From positions 124,001-188,000 of the forward strand of contig JAFZPH010000006.1 in the NCBI GenBank assembly GCA_017550405.1: 64,000 nt of DNA, read 5' to 3'. The notes beneath the pieces are model-generated. The model worked only from the letters and a program-made list of their open reading frames with translations, did no database searches and was not told where the DNA came from. Positions 25,510 to 34,072 of this stretch are shown here, piece after piece. The translations under genes were made by a program, and so were the position numbers. Numbering within the stretch: position 1 is the first letter of the stretch; each line of letters starts with the position of its first letter. The stretch is from Bacteroidales bacterium (GTDB lineage Bacteria > Bacteroidota > Bacteroidia > Bacteroidales > P3).

Positions 25510-26763
25510 TTAAGCTATAGCATCATGGATGACGTCACAAATATAACGAACATCATCATCCGAAACATAAGGACCGGCGGGAAGACACATACCAACCTTG
25601 AAAAGAGATTCGCTTACACCGTTGACATAGGCGGGGGCATCTTTATAGACCGGCTGTTTGTGCATCGGTTTCCATAACGGACGGGCCTCGATTTGAGCTG
25701 CATCCATGAACATGCGCAAAGCTTCTACATTGTCATTGGGCTGGCAATCGGTCGTGGCAGAGTCGACAGCATGAATCACCCCTGCTGCACCTCCGACAGC
25801 ACCTGTAATGACCTTCTTGTAGGCATTCTCCTGACCTTTGATACGGACCTGCGGGTCGAGACACATGGTGCAGAGCCAGTAATTAGCATCATACACCGGA
25901 CTCGGCGAAGTATGCATTGTAACTCCTTGAATATCGGCAAGCAACTCCTCGTACATTTTCTGCACATGCTTATGATGTTTGAGATGGTCGTCGATTACGG
26001 TCATCTGTCCGCGGCCGATACCGGCACAAATATTACTCATGCGGTAGTTATAGCCGATAGCCTCGTGCTGGTAATAGGGATAAGCCTCACGGGCCTGAGT
26101 AGCATACCACATGATTTTATCAGCAGCCTCTTTGTCGGGGCAGACCAAAGCACCACCGCCACTGGTGGTAATCATCTTGTTGCCATTGAACGAGAGGATA
26201 CCGTATTGACCAAAGGTACCTAACACCTGGCCATCGAATCGAGAGCCAAATCCCTCGGCTGCATCTTCGATGACAGGAATACCATACTTCTCCCCTATTT
26301 CCATGATACGCTTGATGTCGTAGGGCATACCATACAGCGCCACAGGGACGATGGCTTTGGGCAGGCGACCAGTCTTGGCCTTTCGGTCAAGGATTGCCTC
26401 CTCCAATAAATCGGGGTCGATATTCCACGATTCCTTTTCAGAATCGACAAAAACAGGAATAGCTCCCAAGTAAGTAATGGGATGGGAAGATGCACAGAAC
26501 GTGAAACTCTGCACCAGAACCTCATCCCCTGCCTTCACTCCACATGCAATAAGCGAAAGATGGACGGCAGCAGTGCCAGATGACAATGCAACTACTTTCT
26601 TATCTTGACCTACAAACTTCTCGAGGTCGGCTTCAAAACCATTCACATTCGGACCCAGCGGGACAACCCAATTGGTGTCGAATGCCTCTTTAACATACTT
26701 CTGCTCCATGCCATTCTCGGACATGTGAGCAAGACAAAGATAAATACGTTTTCTTTCTGACAT
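25510..26763 (-). CDS. DegT/DnrJ/EryC1/StrS family PLP-dependent sugar aminotransferase
   Basis: From the ATG at 26763 (MSERKRIYL) the protein has 417 residues. Family features are WVVPLGPNVNGFEADL, the SSGTAAVHLSL nucleotide-sugar/PLP loop, EDAAEGFGS and the Lys-containing SFNGNKMITTSGGG. It transfers an amino group from glutamate to a 4-keto (or 3-keto) nucleotide sugar. The nearest visible dehydratase is CapE, but its product goes to CapF, so the ketosugar used here may come from a gene outside the window. A PglE-like role (UDP-4-amino sugar) together with the PglD-like acyltransferase at 32610 is a reasonable inference. Confidence 0.88.
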   Translation of the reverse strand: MSERKRIYLCLAHMSENGMEQKYVKEAFDTNWVVPLGPNVNGFEADLEKFVGQDKKVVALSSGTAAVHLSLIACGVKAGDEVLVQSFTFCASSHPITYLGAIPVFVDSEKESWNIDPDLLEEAILDRKAKTGRLPKAIVPVALYGMPYDIKRIMEIGEKYGIPVIEDAAEGFGSRFDGQVLGTFGQYGILSFNGNKMITTSGGGALVCPDKEAADKIMWYATQAREAYPYYQHEAIGYNYRMSNICAGIGRGQMTVIDDHLKHHKHVQKMYEELLADIQGVTMHTSPSPVYDANYWLCTMCLDPQVRIKGQENAYKKVITGAVGGAAGVIHAVDSATTDCQPNDNVEALRMFMDAAQIEARPLWKPMHKQPVYKDAPAYVNGVSESLFKVGMCLPAGPYVSDDDVRYICDVIHDAIA

Positions 26764-26873
26764 TATATCAAATATTATCAAAATATACCAATAACTAACT
26801 GACTAACAGGGGACGACTGACAGCCGTCCTATGATTGCTTGTCAATCTTTGCATCCTTCAACAAAGAAAGTCA

Positions 26874-27275
26874 TCAACAATCAGGATGCAGGATATCTTC
26901 GTCCGCCAACGGGCTCCATGGCCCATCCTTAGATTCGAACAAGACTGTCCCCGACTCAAGGCATACCAGATTATGCCACTGACCTGCAGGGATATTAAAA
27001 CCAATGCAGTCCGTATTCGGAGCACACACCCACTCGCCAATGACATTGCCATGGTCGTCATAAAAATATTCTTTCAACGAGCCCTTGACAACAATCATGG
27101 TCTCGGAACTATTCCGGTGCCTGTGTATGGGCATAACCGTCCCCGGCTCCAACGCATTCAACATCCGTTGGCTATGGTCACTCTCACTGTTACGCAAGTC
27201 AAAACTCTGACGCAACCGAGGGTTTTCTTTTGCTTTTTCGGATATAGAATCCAACAGCTCAGTATTGACAATCAT
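26874..27275 (-). CDS. wbuC: WbuC-family cupin
   Basis: I chose ATG 27275 because MIVNTELLDSISEKAKENPRLR is the normal WbuC beginning; an earlier in-frame start would overlap the preceding gene. The 133-residue protein shows the cupin histidines in MPIHRHRNSSETMIVVKG and the second motif in GFNIPAGQWHNLVCLESGTVLFE, ending SPLADEDILHPDC as in the family. Its biochemical role is unproven. In several bacteria wbuC accompanies the L-FucNAc genes, as it does here. Confidence 0.82.
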   Translation of the reverse strand: MIVNTELLDSISEKAKENPRLRQSFDLRNSESDHSQRMLNALEPGTVMPIHRHRNSSETMIVVKGSLKEYFYDDHGNVIGEWVCAPNTDCIGFNIPAGQWHNLVCLESGTVLFESKDGPWSPLADEDILHPDC

Positions 27276-27306
27276 AGGGATAAGCTGTATTTCGTGCCTT
27301 GGTAGG

Positions 27307-28374
27307 CTATAACTTAGGTGCTCGGTCGAACAAGTGTCCAAAGATATATGTCAGCACCATTCGGAATGCGGTAGTGTCGGAAAAATATTTGTATTTCCAA
27401 CCATTCGCCAAAATCATTTTGAGGATATTCAGATGTGCAGCGGTTTTACTCTGACTTTCTTCATGTTGCTTATGGTCAAGAATGTCTTGCAGCATCATCT
27501 TCCCTAGGTCGCTGATTACTCCACCATGATAAACATAGTCGGCCAGTTCATCTATGGTTCTTGCGAATTTAAATAATCCAAATAATTCGCATTCACGCCA
27601 GAAGGCATTCAACTCGTCATCTGACTTTACATGTTTCTTCAGAACTATCCAATCGGTGACATGTTTGAGAGTAATGCCTTCTTCGATAAGGAAATGTGTT
27701 TGGGCATGACACATGGAGAACAAGGCATTGAACATCCATACGGGTCTCAGCACATTGCTCTTTCCGAGAGGGGTGGCTTCCTCGTTCAGTAGTTGCCTCA
27801 ACCTGCGCTCAATCATCTTGTTCCGCTTATTTCCCTTGACGCCGATGCAGAACTGATGATTCTCCACATGGATATTGTTGATGGTGAAATGCGAATGCTT
27901 CGTCTCCGAGACATCCACCTTGACTCCCATCTGCTCCACTAATGAATTTCCCTTATCGAAATCCTCCAACAAGCAGATGTCCACGTCCGTTGACGGACGA
28001 TGGAAAGGCTTAGGGTAGTATGACGCAAAGGAGATGCCTTTCAAAAGATAGGTTTTTATCCCATGTTGGGCATAAAGACTGGCCAACTGACATGCCAGTT
28101 TCCACTGGGATGTATCTTTCTGCTCAATGACCATGGACTGCCCCAGCCATTTGTAGCGTAAATCCTCAACTATGTCACATTGTACCAATGCAAACAAGCC
28201 ATCGCAGGCAATCGCACCCACACGCTGTTGCATGGACAAGTCGTAAACCTCCTGCCAATCTACCCTGCTGGTGAAACGGGATGAATCCCCATTTCCCAAT
28301 GCGATCCTAAGAAGATGGAATAAAGCCTCAACGGATGGGTCATCCCATTTCAGCGAAGTAGTATTTGCTGACAT
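27307..28374 (-). CDS. Nucleotidyltransferase-fold protein (NTP_transf_5 family) of polysaccharide loci, copy 1
   Basis: ATG 28374 is taken as the start (MSANTTSLKW); a TTG 9 bases earlier is the alternative. The 355-residue protein has the family core GIKTYLLKGISFASYYPKPFHRPSTDVDICLL, in which the DxD pair would bind metal. HFTINNIHVENH and an otherwise helical body follow. This family is common in Bacteroidota capsule loci and its reaction is not established. A diverged paralogue lies at 55140-56201. Confidence 0.75.
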   Translation of the reverse strand: MSANTTSLKWDDPSVEALFHLLRIALGNGDSSRFTSRVDWQEVYDLSMQQRVGAIACDGLFALVQCDIVEDLRYKWLGQSMVIEQKDTSQWKLACQLASLYAQHGIKTYLLKGISFASYYPKPFHRPSTDVDICLLEDFDKGNSLVEQMGVKVDVSETKHSHFTINNIHVENHQFCIGVKGNKRNKMIERRLRQLLNEEATPLGKSNVLRPVWMFNALFSMCHAQTHFLIEEGITLKHVTDWIVLKKHVKSDDELNAFWRECELFGLFKFARTIDELADYVYHGGVISDLGKMMLQDILDHKQHEESQSKTAAHLNILKMILANGWKYKYFSDTTAFRMVLTYIFGHLFDRAPKL

Positions 28375-28453
28375 CTTACGCAATAGGCAAGGCGGTATTT
28401 AGGTACGCTAATACAGGGACAAAGGCTTCTACTTCTACCCTTCTAATTGTGAA

Positions 28454-29614
28454 TCAGAATTTGCGCCAGACCATCTTGTTGACGATGCCCGTATAGCTCT
28501 GGATAAGTTTCACCACCTTGGTCGAGACATTCTCATCCACATAGTCGGGAACGGGTTTGCCATGGTCACCGTTATTATTCATATCAACGGCACACTCGAC
28601 GGCTTGAAGCAGAGAATGCTCATCAATGCCTGCGATGAAGAAACAAGCCTTGTCCATTGCCTCTGGACGCTCGGTAGAGGTGCGGATACAGATAGCCGGG
28701 AAAGGATGTCCAACACTAGTAAAGAAACTGGACTCCTCGGGCAGTGTTCCGCTGTCAGAAACAACAGCATAGGCGTTCATTTGAAGGCAGTTGTAATCGT
28801 GGAAACCCAGAGGTTCGTGCTGTATAACACGGCGATCCAATTGGAATCCACTGGCTTCAAGACGTTTCTTGGAACGGGGATGGCAGCTGTAGAGAATCGG
28901 CATGTCGTATTTCTCAGCCATCCTGTTGATGGCGTTGAATAACGACAGGAAATTCTTCTCAGTATCGATATTCTCCTCCCTATGTGCGGAAAGAAGAATG
29001 TAACGGCCTTTTTCCAGACCAAGTCGCTGGTGGATGTCCGACGCTTCAATCTCGGCAAGGTTCTGGTGTAACACTTCGGCCATCGGGCTGCCAGTGACAT
29101 ACGTCCGTTCCTTGGGCAAGCCACAGTCAGCCAGATAACGACGAGCATGCTCGCTATAGGCCATGTTCACATCGCTGATGATATCAACAATGCGGCGGTT
29201 GGTCTCTTCGGGAAGGCACTCATCCTTACAGCGGTTACCAGCCTCCATGTGGAAGATGGGGATGTGGAGGCGTTTTGCGCCGATAACACTCAGGCAACTG
29301 TTCGTATCTCCAAGAACCAAGACGGCATCGGGCTGGATTTCCACCATCAGTTGATAGCTCTTGGCGATGATGTTACCCATCGTCTCTCCCAAGTCTTTCC
29401 CCACGGCATCCATATACACATCAGGGTCCTTAAGCTTAAGGTCTTTGAAGAATACTCCATTGAGGTTATAGTCATAATTCTGACCAGTATGGGCCAGAAT
29501 ACAGTCAAAATATTGACGGCATTTATTAATGACAGCCGCAAGGCGAATAATCTCCGGCCGCGTGCCCACAATGATAAGTAGTTTTAATTTACCGTTGTTC
29601 TGAAAAGTAGCCAT
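28454..29614 (-). CDS. capG: UDP-N-acetyl-L-fucosamine synthase (CapG/FnlC, 2-epimerase)
   Basis: ATG 29614 (MATFQNNGKLKLLIIVGTRPEII) is preferred over the first in-frame codon, which would add 45 non-conserved residues. The 386-residue protein is a non-hydrolysing UDP-GlcNAc-2-epimerase family member: GTRPEIIRLA, HTGQNYD, HMEAGNRCKDECLPEETNRRI, LSAHREENID and SDSGTLPEESSF. In the CapE-CapF-CapG pathway it converts UDP-N-acetyl-L-pneumosamine to UDP-L-FucNAc. CapF and CapE lie upstream, supporting this over a plain MnaA role. Confidence 0.88.
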   Translation of the reverse strand: MATFQNNGKLKLLIIVGTRPEIIRLAAVINKCRQYFDCILAHTGQNYDYNLNGVFFKDLKLKDPDVYMDAVGKDLGETMGNIIAKSYQLMVEIQPDAVLVLGDTNSCLSVIGAKRLHIPIFHMEAGNRCKDECLPEETNRRIVDIISDVNMAYSEHARRYLADCGLPKERTYVTGSPMAEVLHQNLAEIEASDIHQRLGLEKGRYILLSAHREENIDTEKNFLSLFNAINRMAEKYDMPILYSCHPRSKKRLEASGFQLDRRVIQHEPLGFHDYNCLQMNAYAVVSDSGTLPEESSFFTSVGHPFPAICIRTSTERPEAMDKACFFIAGIDEHSLLQAVECAVDMNNNGDHGKPVPDYVDENVSTKVVKLIQSYTGIVNKMVWRKF

Positions 29615-29630
29615 ATTTTTTGTTTTTTGT

Positions 29631-29673
29631 CTCCACGTATTACACGTATTTTCACGTATCATAATGAATGGAG
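29631..29673. repeat. CTCCACGTAT... ACGTG-type intergenic repeat, unit 1
   Basis: The plus strand reads CTCCACGTATTACACGTATT, then TTCACGTATC, and ends in AATGGAG. It lies just upstream of the capG start codon. The same CACGTAT / ATACGTG words recur in the two other gaps of this gene group. Confidence 0.5.
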
Positions 29674-29687
29674 TAATCTGTTCTCTC

Positions 29688-30055
29688 TTATTTGATAACT
29701 TTATAGCCTTGTTTAAAGTCATTGACATCGAAATTGACCAACAAACCAACTGATTTGTTAAGCAACTTCAGATATGTTCTTATCTGCTTGAAATGTACAG
29801 GTAGCAATGACTCCACCGATTTCAACTCAATAATAAGTCTATCTTCCAGTAATATATCCAAACGCATATCGGCTCCCACCACAACACCTTTATAATCGAT
29901 TTCAACAGGAATCTGAGATTTCACATCCAACCACGCAACTTGAACTCTTGAACCAAGGCCTTTTCATAAACGCTCTCAAGGAGTCCTGGCCCTAGCGTAT
30001 TATAAACCTCAAAACAAGCACCAATTGCTTCATAAATCAGTTTATCTGTAGTCAT
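29688..30055 (-). pseudogene. Frameshifted GxxExxY family protein
   Basis: From ATG 30055 the minus strand encodes MTTDKLIYEAIGACFEVYN, then GPGLLESVYEKALVQEFKLRGW (given here in pieces), the GxxExxY signature, and stops at a TGA near 29923. The rest of the family sequence (DVKSQIPVEIDYKG, GADMRLDILLEDRLIIELKSVE, ending FDVNDFKQGYKVIK) continues in another frame to 29688. A single missing base at about 29930-29936 explains the break. Joined, the product would be about 122 residues, the normal length. The family has a PD-(D/E)XK-like fold and no firm function. It is a small unit inserted between two capsule genes. Confidence 0.75.
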
Positions 30056-30090
30056 ATCCAATAAGAGATTCCCAATATTCCTTTAATATG

Positions 30091-30306
30091 AGAAACGGGC
30101 GATACGCGGAGTATTAATTCGAGTGACACCAAATAATTCGTGGAAGAACATGCTGTCATAAATAATATACGTGTGATACGAGTGATTCGTGGAAATCATA
30201 TACAAGTGACACCAATAATTTGTGGAAGAATATGCTGTCAACAATATACGAGGGATACGAGAGATTCGTGGATATCATGTACGAGTGATACGCGAGAAAC
30301 GTGGAG
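30091..30306. repeat. Imperfect tandem repeats (about 80 bp) between capF and the GxxExxY pseudogene
   Basis: Two copies of about 80 bp (30121-30203 and 30204-30282) share GTGACACCAA, TAATTCGTGGAAGAA, ATGCTGTCA and GATTCGTGGA. A partial third copy ends in AACGTGGAG directly at the capF stop codon. An incomplete stretch lies before them. No coding potential is seen. Confidence 0.75.
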
Positions 30307-31509
30307 CTAGACCATCTCAAAGTATGTGTCCGGCTTATCTGGATTAAATATCTCGTTGCAATACATCACCGTCACCAGATTCTCAGTATCACTCAGATTG
30401 ATAATGTTATGAGTATAACCTGGGAGCATGTGGACACACTGAATATTGTCTCCACTTACTTCGAACTCGATCACTTCATCCGAGTCAATCTTTCGTTCCT
30501 GTATCAATCCATGACCAGCCACAACAATAAAGAACTCCCACTTGGTATGGTGCCAATGCTGACCTTTGGTAATACCCGGCTTGCTGATATTGATAGACAC
30601 CTGTCCGCAATTGAGGGTATGAACCAACTCGGTAAAGGAGCCACGCTGGTCGACATTCATCTTTAGCGGGAAAGCAACCTTCTCCTTGGGCAGATATGAG
30701 AGATATGTGCTATAGAGTTTCTTTGCAAAGGACCCTTCGGGAATCTCAGGAATAGTAAGAGTTTGGGGCTGTGTAGCAAACTCATGCAACAAATCAACGA
30801 TTTCGCCTAATGTTATCTTATGTGTAGTGGGAACATAACAATATCTTCCATCCTCCTGTGGCAAAACATCCAGACCCTCGAATTCGCAATGATGTTCATC
30901 CCCTTTCAGACAGGACATCATCTCAGCTACCAAATCATCAATATATAATAACTCCAGTTCTACTGAGGGGTCATTAACTGTGATTGGCAAATCGTTAGCG
31001 ATATTATTACAGAACGTTGCAACTGCACTGTTGTAGTTAGGACGACACCATTTGCCAAAGAGGTTAGGGAAACGGTACACCATCACTTTAGCACCAGTCT
31101 CTTCACTATAGGCAAAGAACAGTTCTTCGCCAGCTTTCTTGCTACGGCCATACTCACTGTTGCCGAAACGGCCGGTTAAAGAAGCCTGCTGCGATGAACT
31201 GAGCATCACCGGACATGTATTCTTATGCTTCTTCAACGTGTCGAGCAAAGTGGAAGCAAACCCGAAGTTGCCCTCCATGAATTCTGAAGTCTCCTTCGGA
31301 CGGTTCACACCAGCCAGATTAAAAACAAAGTCACACTTGCTGCACCACTCATCTAATTCCTGCAGAGAGTTGCCCAAGTCGTACTCGAAGACCTCATCAA
31401 CCACCAGTTCCGGCCCCCAGCACTTGGATTTGCCTTCCTTCACATTCTTCAACTCAGCACAGAGATTCTTTCCGACAAAGCCCTTTGCTCCTGTTACTAA
31501 TATCTTCAT
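30307..31509 (-). CDS. capF: CapF: bifunctional epimerase/reductase for UDP-L-FucNAc
   Basis: ATG 31509 gives MKILVTGAKGFVGKNL; an upstream start would add 11 non-conserved residues. The 400-residue protein has an N-terminal SDR domain (GAKGFVG nucleotide motif, YGRSKKAGEELFF with the YxxxK pair) and a C-terminal cupin (about 280-400: KMNVDQRGSFTELV, GITKGQHWHHTKWEFFIVV). This two-domain layout is specific to CapF/FnlB, which performs C3 epimerisation in the cupin and C4 reduction in the SDR domain. It sits between CapE and CapG, completing the pathway. Confidence 0.92.
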   Translation of the reverse strand: MKILVTGAKGFVGKNLCAELKNVKEGKSKCWGPELVVDEVFEYDLGNSLQELDEWCSKCDFVFNLAGVNRPKETSEFMEGNFGFASTLLDTLKKHKNTCPVMLSSSQQASLTGRFGNSEYGRSKKAGEELFFAYSEETGAKVMVYRFPNLFGKWCRPNYNSAVATFCNNIANDLPITVNDPSVELELLYIDDLVAEMMSCLKGDEHHCEFEGLDVLPQEDGRYCYVPTTHKITLGEIVDLLHEFATQPQTLTIPEIPEGSFAKKLYSTYLSYLPKEKVAFPLKMNVDQRGSFTELVHTLNCGQVSINISKPGITKGQHWHHTKWEFFIVVAGHGLIQERKIDSDEVIEFEVSGDNIQCVHMLPGYTHNIINLSDTENLVTVMYCNEIFNPDKPDTYFEMV

Positions 31510-31530
31510 AGACATAAAACCATTATTATC

Positions 31531-31556
31531 CGTGCGAAACACGTGATACGTGGAGA
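31531..31556. repeat. ACGTG-type intergenic repeat, unit 3
   Basis: The sequence CGTGCGAAACACGTGATACG followed by TGGAGA ends exactly at the capE stop codon, as the repeat at 30306 ends at the capF stop codon. It shares ACGTGATACGTGGAG-like words with the other two units. Confidence 0.5.
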
Positions 31557-32606
31557 CTATTTTGCGATGTTCACTACTCCCTGCAACTCATTCTGAATAT
31601 ACTCGAGCGAGGCGATTTTGGCCTTAGTCTCCTCGAGATTCAATCGTTTCGTGTTATTCGAGTTAAACTCGTCGATGGTGACCCGCTGAGTATCGCCCTC
31701 CTTGAAGAACTTATCATAATTCAAGTCGCGGTTGTCCGCAGGAACACGGTAGAAATCGCCCATATCCACAGCCTTTGCACACTCTTCCTTGGTGAGGAGA
31801 GTCTCATACATCTTCTCGCCATGACGGATGCCGATCACGCGGATTTCTTCTTTCTTTCCTCCAAACAGCTCACACACAGCTTCCGCCTGTGTCTGGATGG
31901 TACATGCTGGAGCTTTCTGGACGAGGATGTCGCCATTCTCCCCATGCTCGAAAGCAAACAGGACCAAATCTACAGCTTCATCTAGGGACATGATAAAACG
32001 TGTCATGGCAGGCTCTGTCAGTGTGATGGGATTCCCGTTCCGAATCTGGTCAATCCAGAGAGGGATGACGGAGCCACGGGAGCACATGACGTTTCCGTAA
32101 CGGGTGCAGCAAATTTTTGTCTTTCCGCTGTAGCGGCTCTTGGCAACAGCCACTTTCTCCTCAATAGCCTTGGTGATGCCCATGGCATTAATCGGATAAG
32201 CGGCCTTGTCGGTTGAAAGACAGATAACCGACTTAACCCCACTCTCGATGGCAGCGGTCAGCACATTGTCAGTACCGATAACGTTGGTCCTCACGGCCTC
32301 CATCGGGAAGAACTCACAGGAAGGGACCTGTTTCAACGCTGCAGCATGGAAAATATAATCCGTCCCAGGCATCGCCGAGCGGCAACTCTCCAAAGAGCGC
32401 ACATCACCGATATAGAACTTAATTTTATGAGCCACATCAGGGTATTTGGCCTGATACTCATGACGCATATCATCTTGTTTTTTCTCGTCACGTGAGAAAA
32501 TACGAATCTCTCCAATATCGGTACGGAGAAAACGTTTTAAAACAGCATTACCGAAGGAACCCGTCCCTCCGGTAATCATCAAGGTTTTATCTTTAAAAAT
32601 CGACAT
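31557..32606 (-). CDS. capE: CapE: UDP-N-acetylglucosamine 4,6-dehydratase/5-epimerase
   Basis: The 349-residue SDR protein has TGGTGSFGNAVLKRFL at the N terminus, AALKQVPSCEFFPMEAVRTN, LSTDKAAYPINAMGITKAIEE (the MxxxK pair of the FlaA1/CapE group in place of YxxxK) and CTRYGNVMCSRGSVIPLW. It makes the 4-keto-6-deoxy-talo/arabino intermediate from UDP-GlcNAc, the substrate for CapF. It follows the acyltransferase gene by 3 bases and precedes capF, so all are in one operon. Confidence 0.92.
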   Translation of the reverse strand: MSIFKDKTLMITGGTGSFGNAVLKRFLRTDIGEIRIFSRDEKKQDDMRHEYQAKYPDVAHKIKFYIGDVRSLESCRSAMPGTDYIFHAAALKQVPSCEFFPMEAVRTNVIGTDNVLTAAIESGVKSVICLSTDKAAYPINAMGITKAIEEKVAVAKSRYSGKTKICCTRYGNVMCSRGSVIPLWIDQIRNGNPITLTEPAMTRFIMSLDEAVDLVLFAFEHGENGDILVQKAPACTIQTQAEAVCELFGGKKEEIRVIGIRHGEKMYETLLTKEECAKAVDMGDFYRVPADNRDLNYDKFFKEGDTQRVTIDEFNSNNTKRLNLEETKAKIASLEYIQNELQGVVNIAK

Positions 32607-32609
32607 TGT

Positions 32610-33260
32610 TTAATATTGCTTAATTACTTTTGCGGGAACACCAACAGCCGTGCAATGAGCAGGTATATCGTTAACCACCGCCGCTCCTGCACCTATAGTT
32701 GAATACTCCCCTATCTGAACCTGATTGATTATTTTGACACCAGTACCACAATAAACTCCTTCTTCTATAATAACCTCTCCTGAAATATTACAGGAAGGCA
32801 TGAATGCCGCATAATCTTTGATTATTACATCATGTCCAACCGTACAACCAAAATTGAGTGCCACAAAATTTCCAATAATTATGTTGGTATTAATGATAGT
32901 ACCTGCACATATTATACATCCATCTCCAATTGTCACATAATCAGGTGCACCAATGATTACTGATGGGTGTATTAATGTTGGATAATAAACTTTTGAATTA
33001 GTGATACTATCGACAACTCGTTTCTTTACAATCGGATTGCCTATAGAAACGACTATTGCCAATTCCGTTTCCCAGAGGTTTAAATCTTCAGTTTTTCCAA
33101 GAACTGGATACCCATTAATTATCTCCCCTTTTTCATGACCATCATCAAAAAAACCTCTGATATTATATTTTGCCTCTTCCTTATTGATGTTTTCTATAAG
33201 AGCCAACACCCCACGGCCAAAACCACCGACGCCGAAAACTGCTATATCTTTACGCTGCAT
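32610..33260 (-). CDS. NeuD/PglD-like sugar O/N-acyltransferase
   Basis: ATG 33260 (MQRKDIAVFGVGGFGRG) is the start of the conserved part. The 216-residue protein has an N-terminal nucleotide-sugar-binding Rossmann-like fold (GVGGFGRGVLALIE, GFFDDG) and a left-handed beta-helix of hexapeptide repeats (VTIGDGCIICAGTIIN, VGHDVIIKDYAAFMPSCNISG, TIGAGAAVVNDIPAHCTAVGVPAK). PglD members acetylate UDP-4-amino sugars and NeuD members modify sialic acid. With a DegT aminotransferase in the locus, acylation of a 4-amino sugar is the more likely role. The nearby ACP genes suggest the acyl donor may not be acetyl-CoA. Confidence 0.83.
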   Translation of the reverse strand: MQRKDIAVFGVGGFGRGVLALIENINKEEAKYNIRGFFDDGHEKGEIINGYPVLGKTEDLNLWETELAIVVSIGNPIVKKRVVDSITNSKVYYPTLIHPSVIIGAPDYVTIGDGCIICAGTIINTNIIIGNFVALNFGCTVGHDVIIKDYAAFMPSCNISGEVIIEEGVYCGTGVKIINQVQIGEYSTIGAGAAVVNDIPAHCTAVGVPAKVIKQY

Positions 33261-33386
33261 GTCACTCCTTTCAGTCAATAACCAATTCAACAATATAATT
33301 GTTATCCCCATCATTTGGGGAGCATTTTCAATTCTTATAAAGCTTTACAATACCCTTTTCAATGGTCCATTTAGTGTGTCGATGAA

Positions 33387-33995
33387 TCAATTAGTTCCGT
33401 CAAATGGATACATAGTAGCCACTGTGTCATTATTGATGTCCTTCCGCATCAACACATTTTTTATGGTGATGAATATAATCTTTATGTCTGTCCATAAAGT
33501 ACAATGATCAACATACCATACATCCAACTTAAATTTCTCCGTCCACGAAATGTTATTTCTTCCGTTGACCTGTGCCCAACCAGTAATTCCTGGTCTTACA
33601 TCATGTCTTCGATGTTGTTCTTTGCTATACAAAGGGAGGTAGTAAACCCTCAATGGCCTAGGACCAATTAATGACATATCGCCTTTCAATACATTAATAA
33701 GTTGTGGCAACTCATCAATAGATAACGAACGGACTATCTTTCCAATTTTTGTCAATCGTTGTGCATCGGGTAACAATTTGCCTTCAGCATCACATTCATC
33801 GGTCATTGTCTTGAATTTGATGATTTTAAAAATCTTCTCGTCCTTGCCAGGACGCTCTTGATAGAAAAACGCACCCGCTCCTTTATTGGCAAAATGCAGG
33901 AAGATTGCCACCAAAATAATCATCCACCCTATGAGCAACAATCCAATAGAGGATATTAAAACATCAAATAACCTTTTGAAAAAGTGTTTATACAT
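33387..33995 (-). CDS. Initiating sugar-1-phosphate transferase (PglC/WcaJ catalytic domain type)
   Basis: The 202-residue protein has one N-terminal membrane segment (about 8-34) and the full catalytic signature of bacterial sugar transferases: FKTMTDECD, SIDELPQLINVLKGDMSLIGPRPL and RPGITGWAQVNGRN. It transfers a sugar phosphate from a UDP-sugar to undecaprenyl phosphate, starting the repeat unit at the inner membrane. The short PglC-like form lacks the extra membrane helices of WcaJ. The 126-base gap to the next gene holds a small hairpin (CCCCATCATTTGGGG) and no gene. Confidence 0.9.
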   Translation of the reverse strand: MYKHFFKRLFDVLISSIGLLLIGWMIILVAIFLHFANKGAGAFFYQERPGKDEKIFKIIKFKTMTDECDAEGKLLPDAQRLTKIGKIVRSLSIDELPQLINVLKGDMSLIGPRPLRVYYLPLYSKEQHRRHDVRPGITGWAQVNGRNNISWTEKFKLDVWYVDHCTLWTDIKIIFITIKNVLMRKDINNDTVATMYPFDGTN

Positions 33996-34072
33996 AAAAT
34001 ACTAGTACCATTTAAAAAATCTATAATAGCCTATCTGTCTCAATAAAAAGTGGTTATTATCCCATTCACATC

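Noticed and set aside
26763-26873. Hairpin GGACG...CGTCC as terminator inside the polysaccharide operon
   Set aside because: The stem is only 5 bp and no T-run follows on the minus strand.
30091-30306. CRISPR array
   Set aside because: The repeats are imperfect, about 80 bp long, without unique spacers of regular size, and no cas genes are near.
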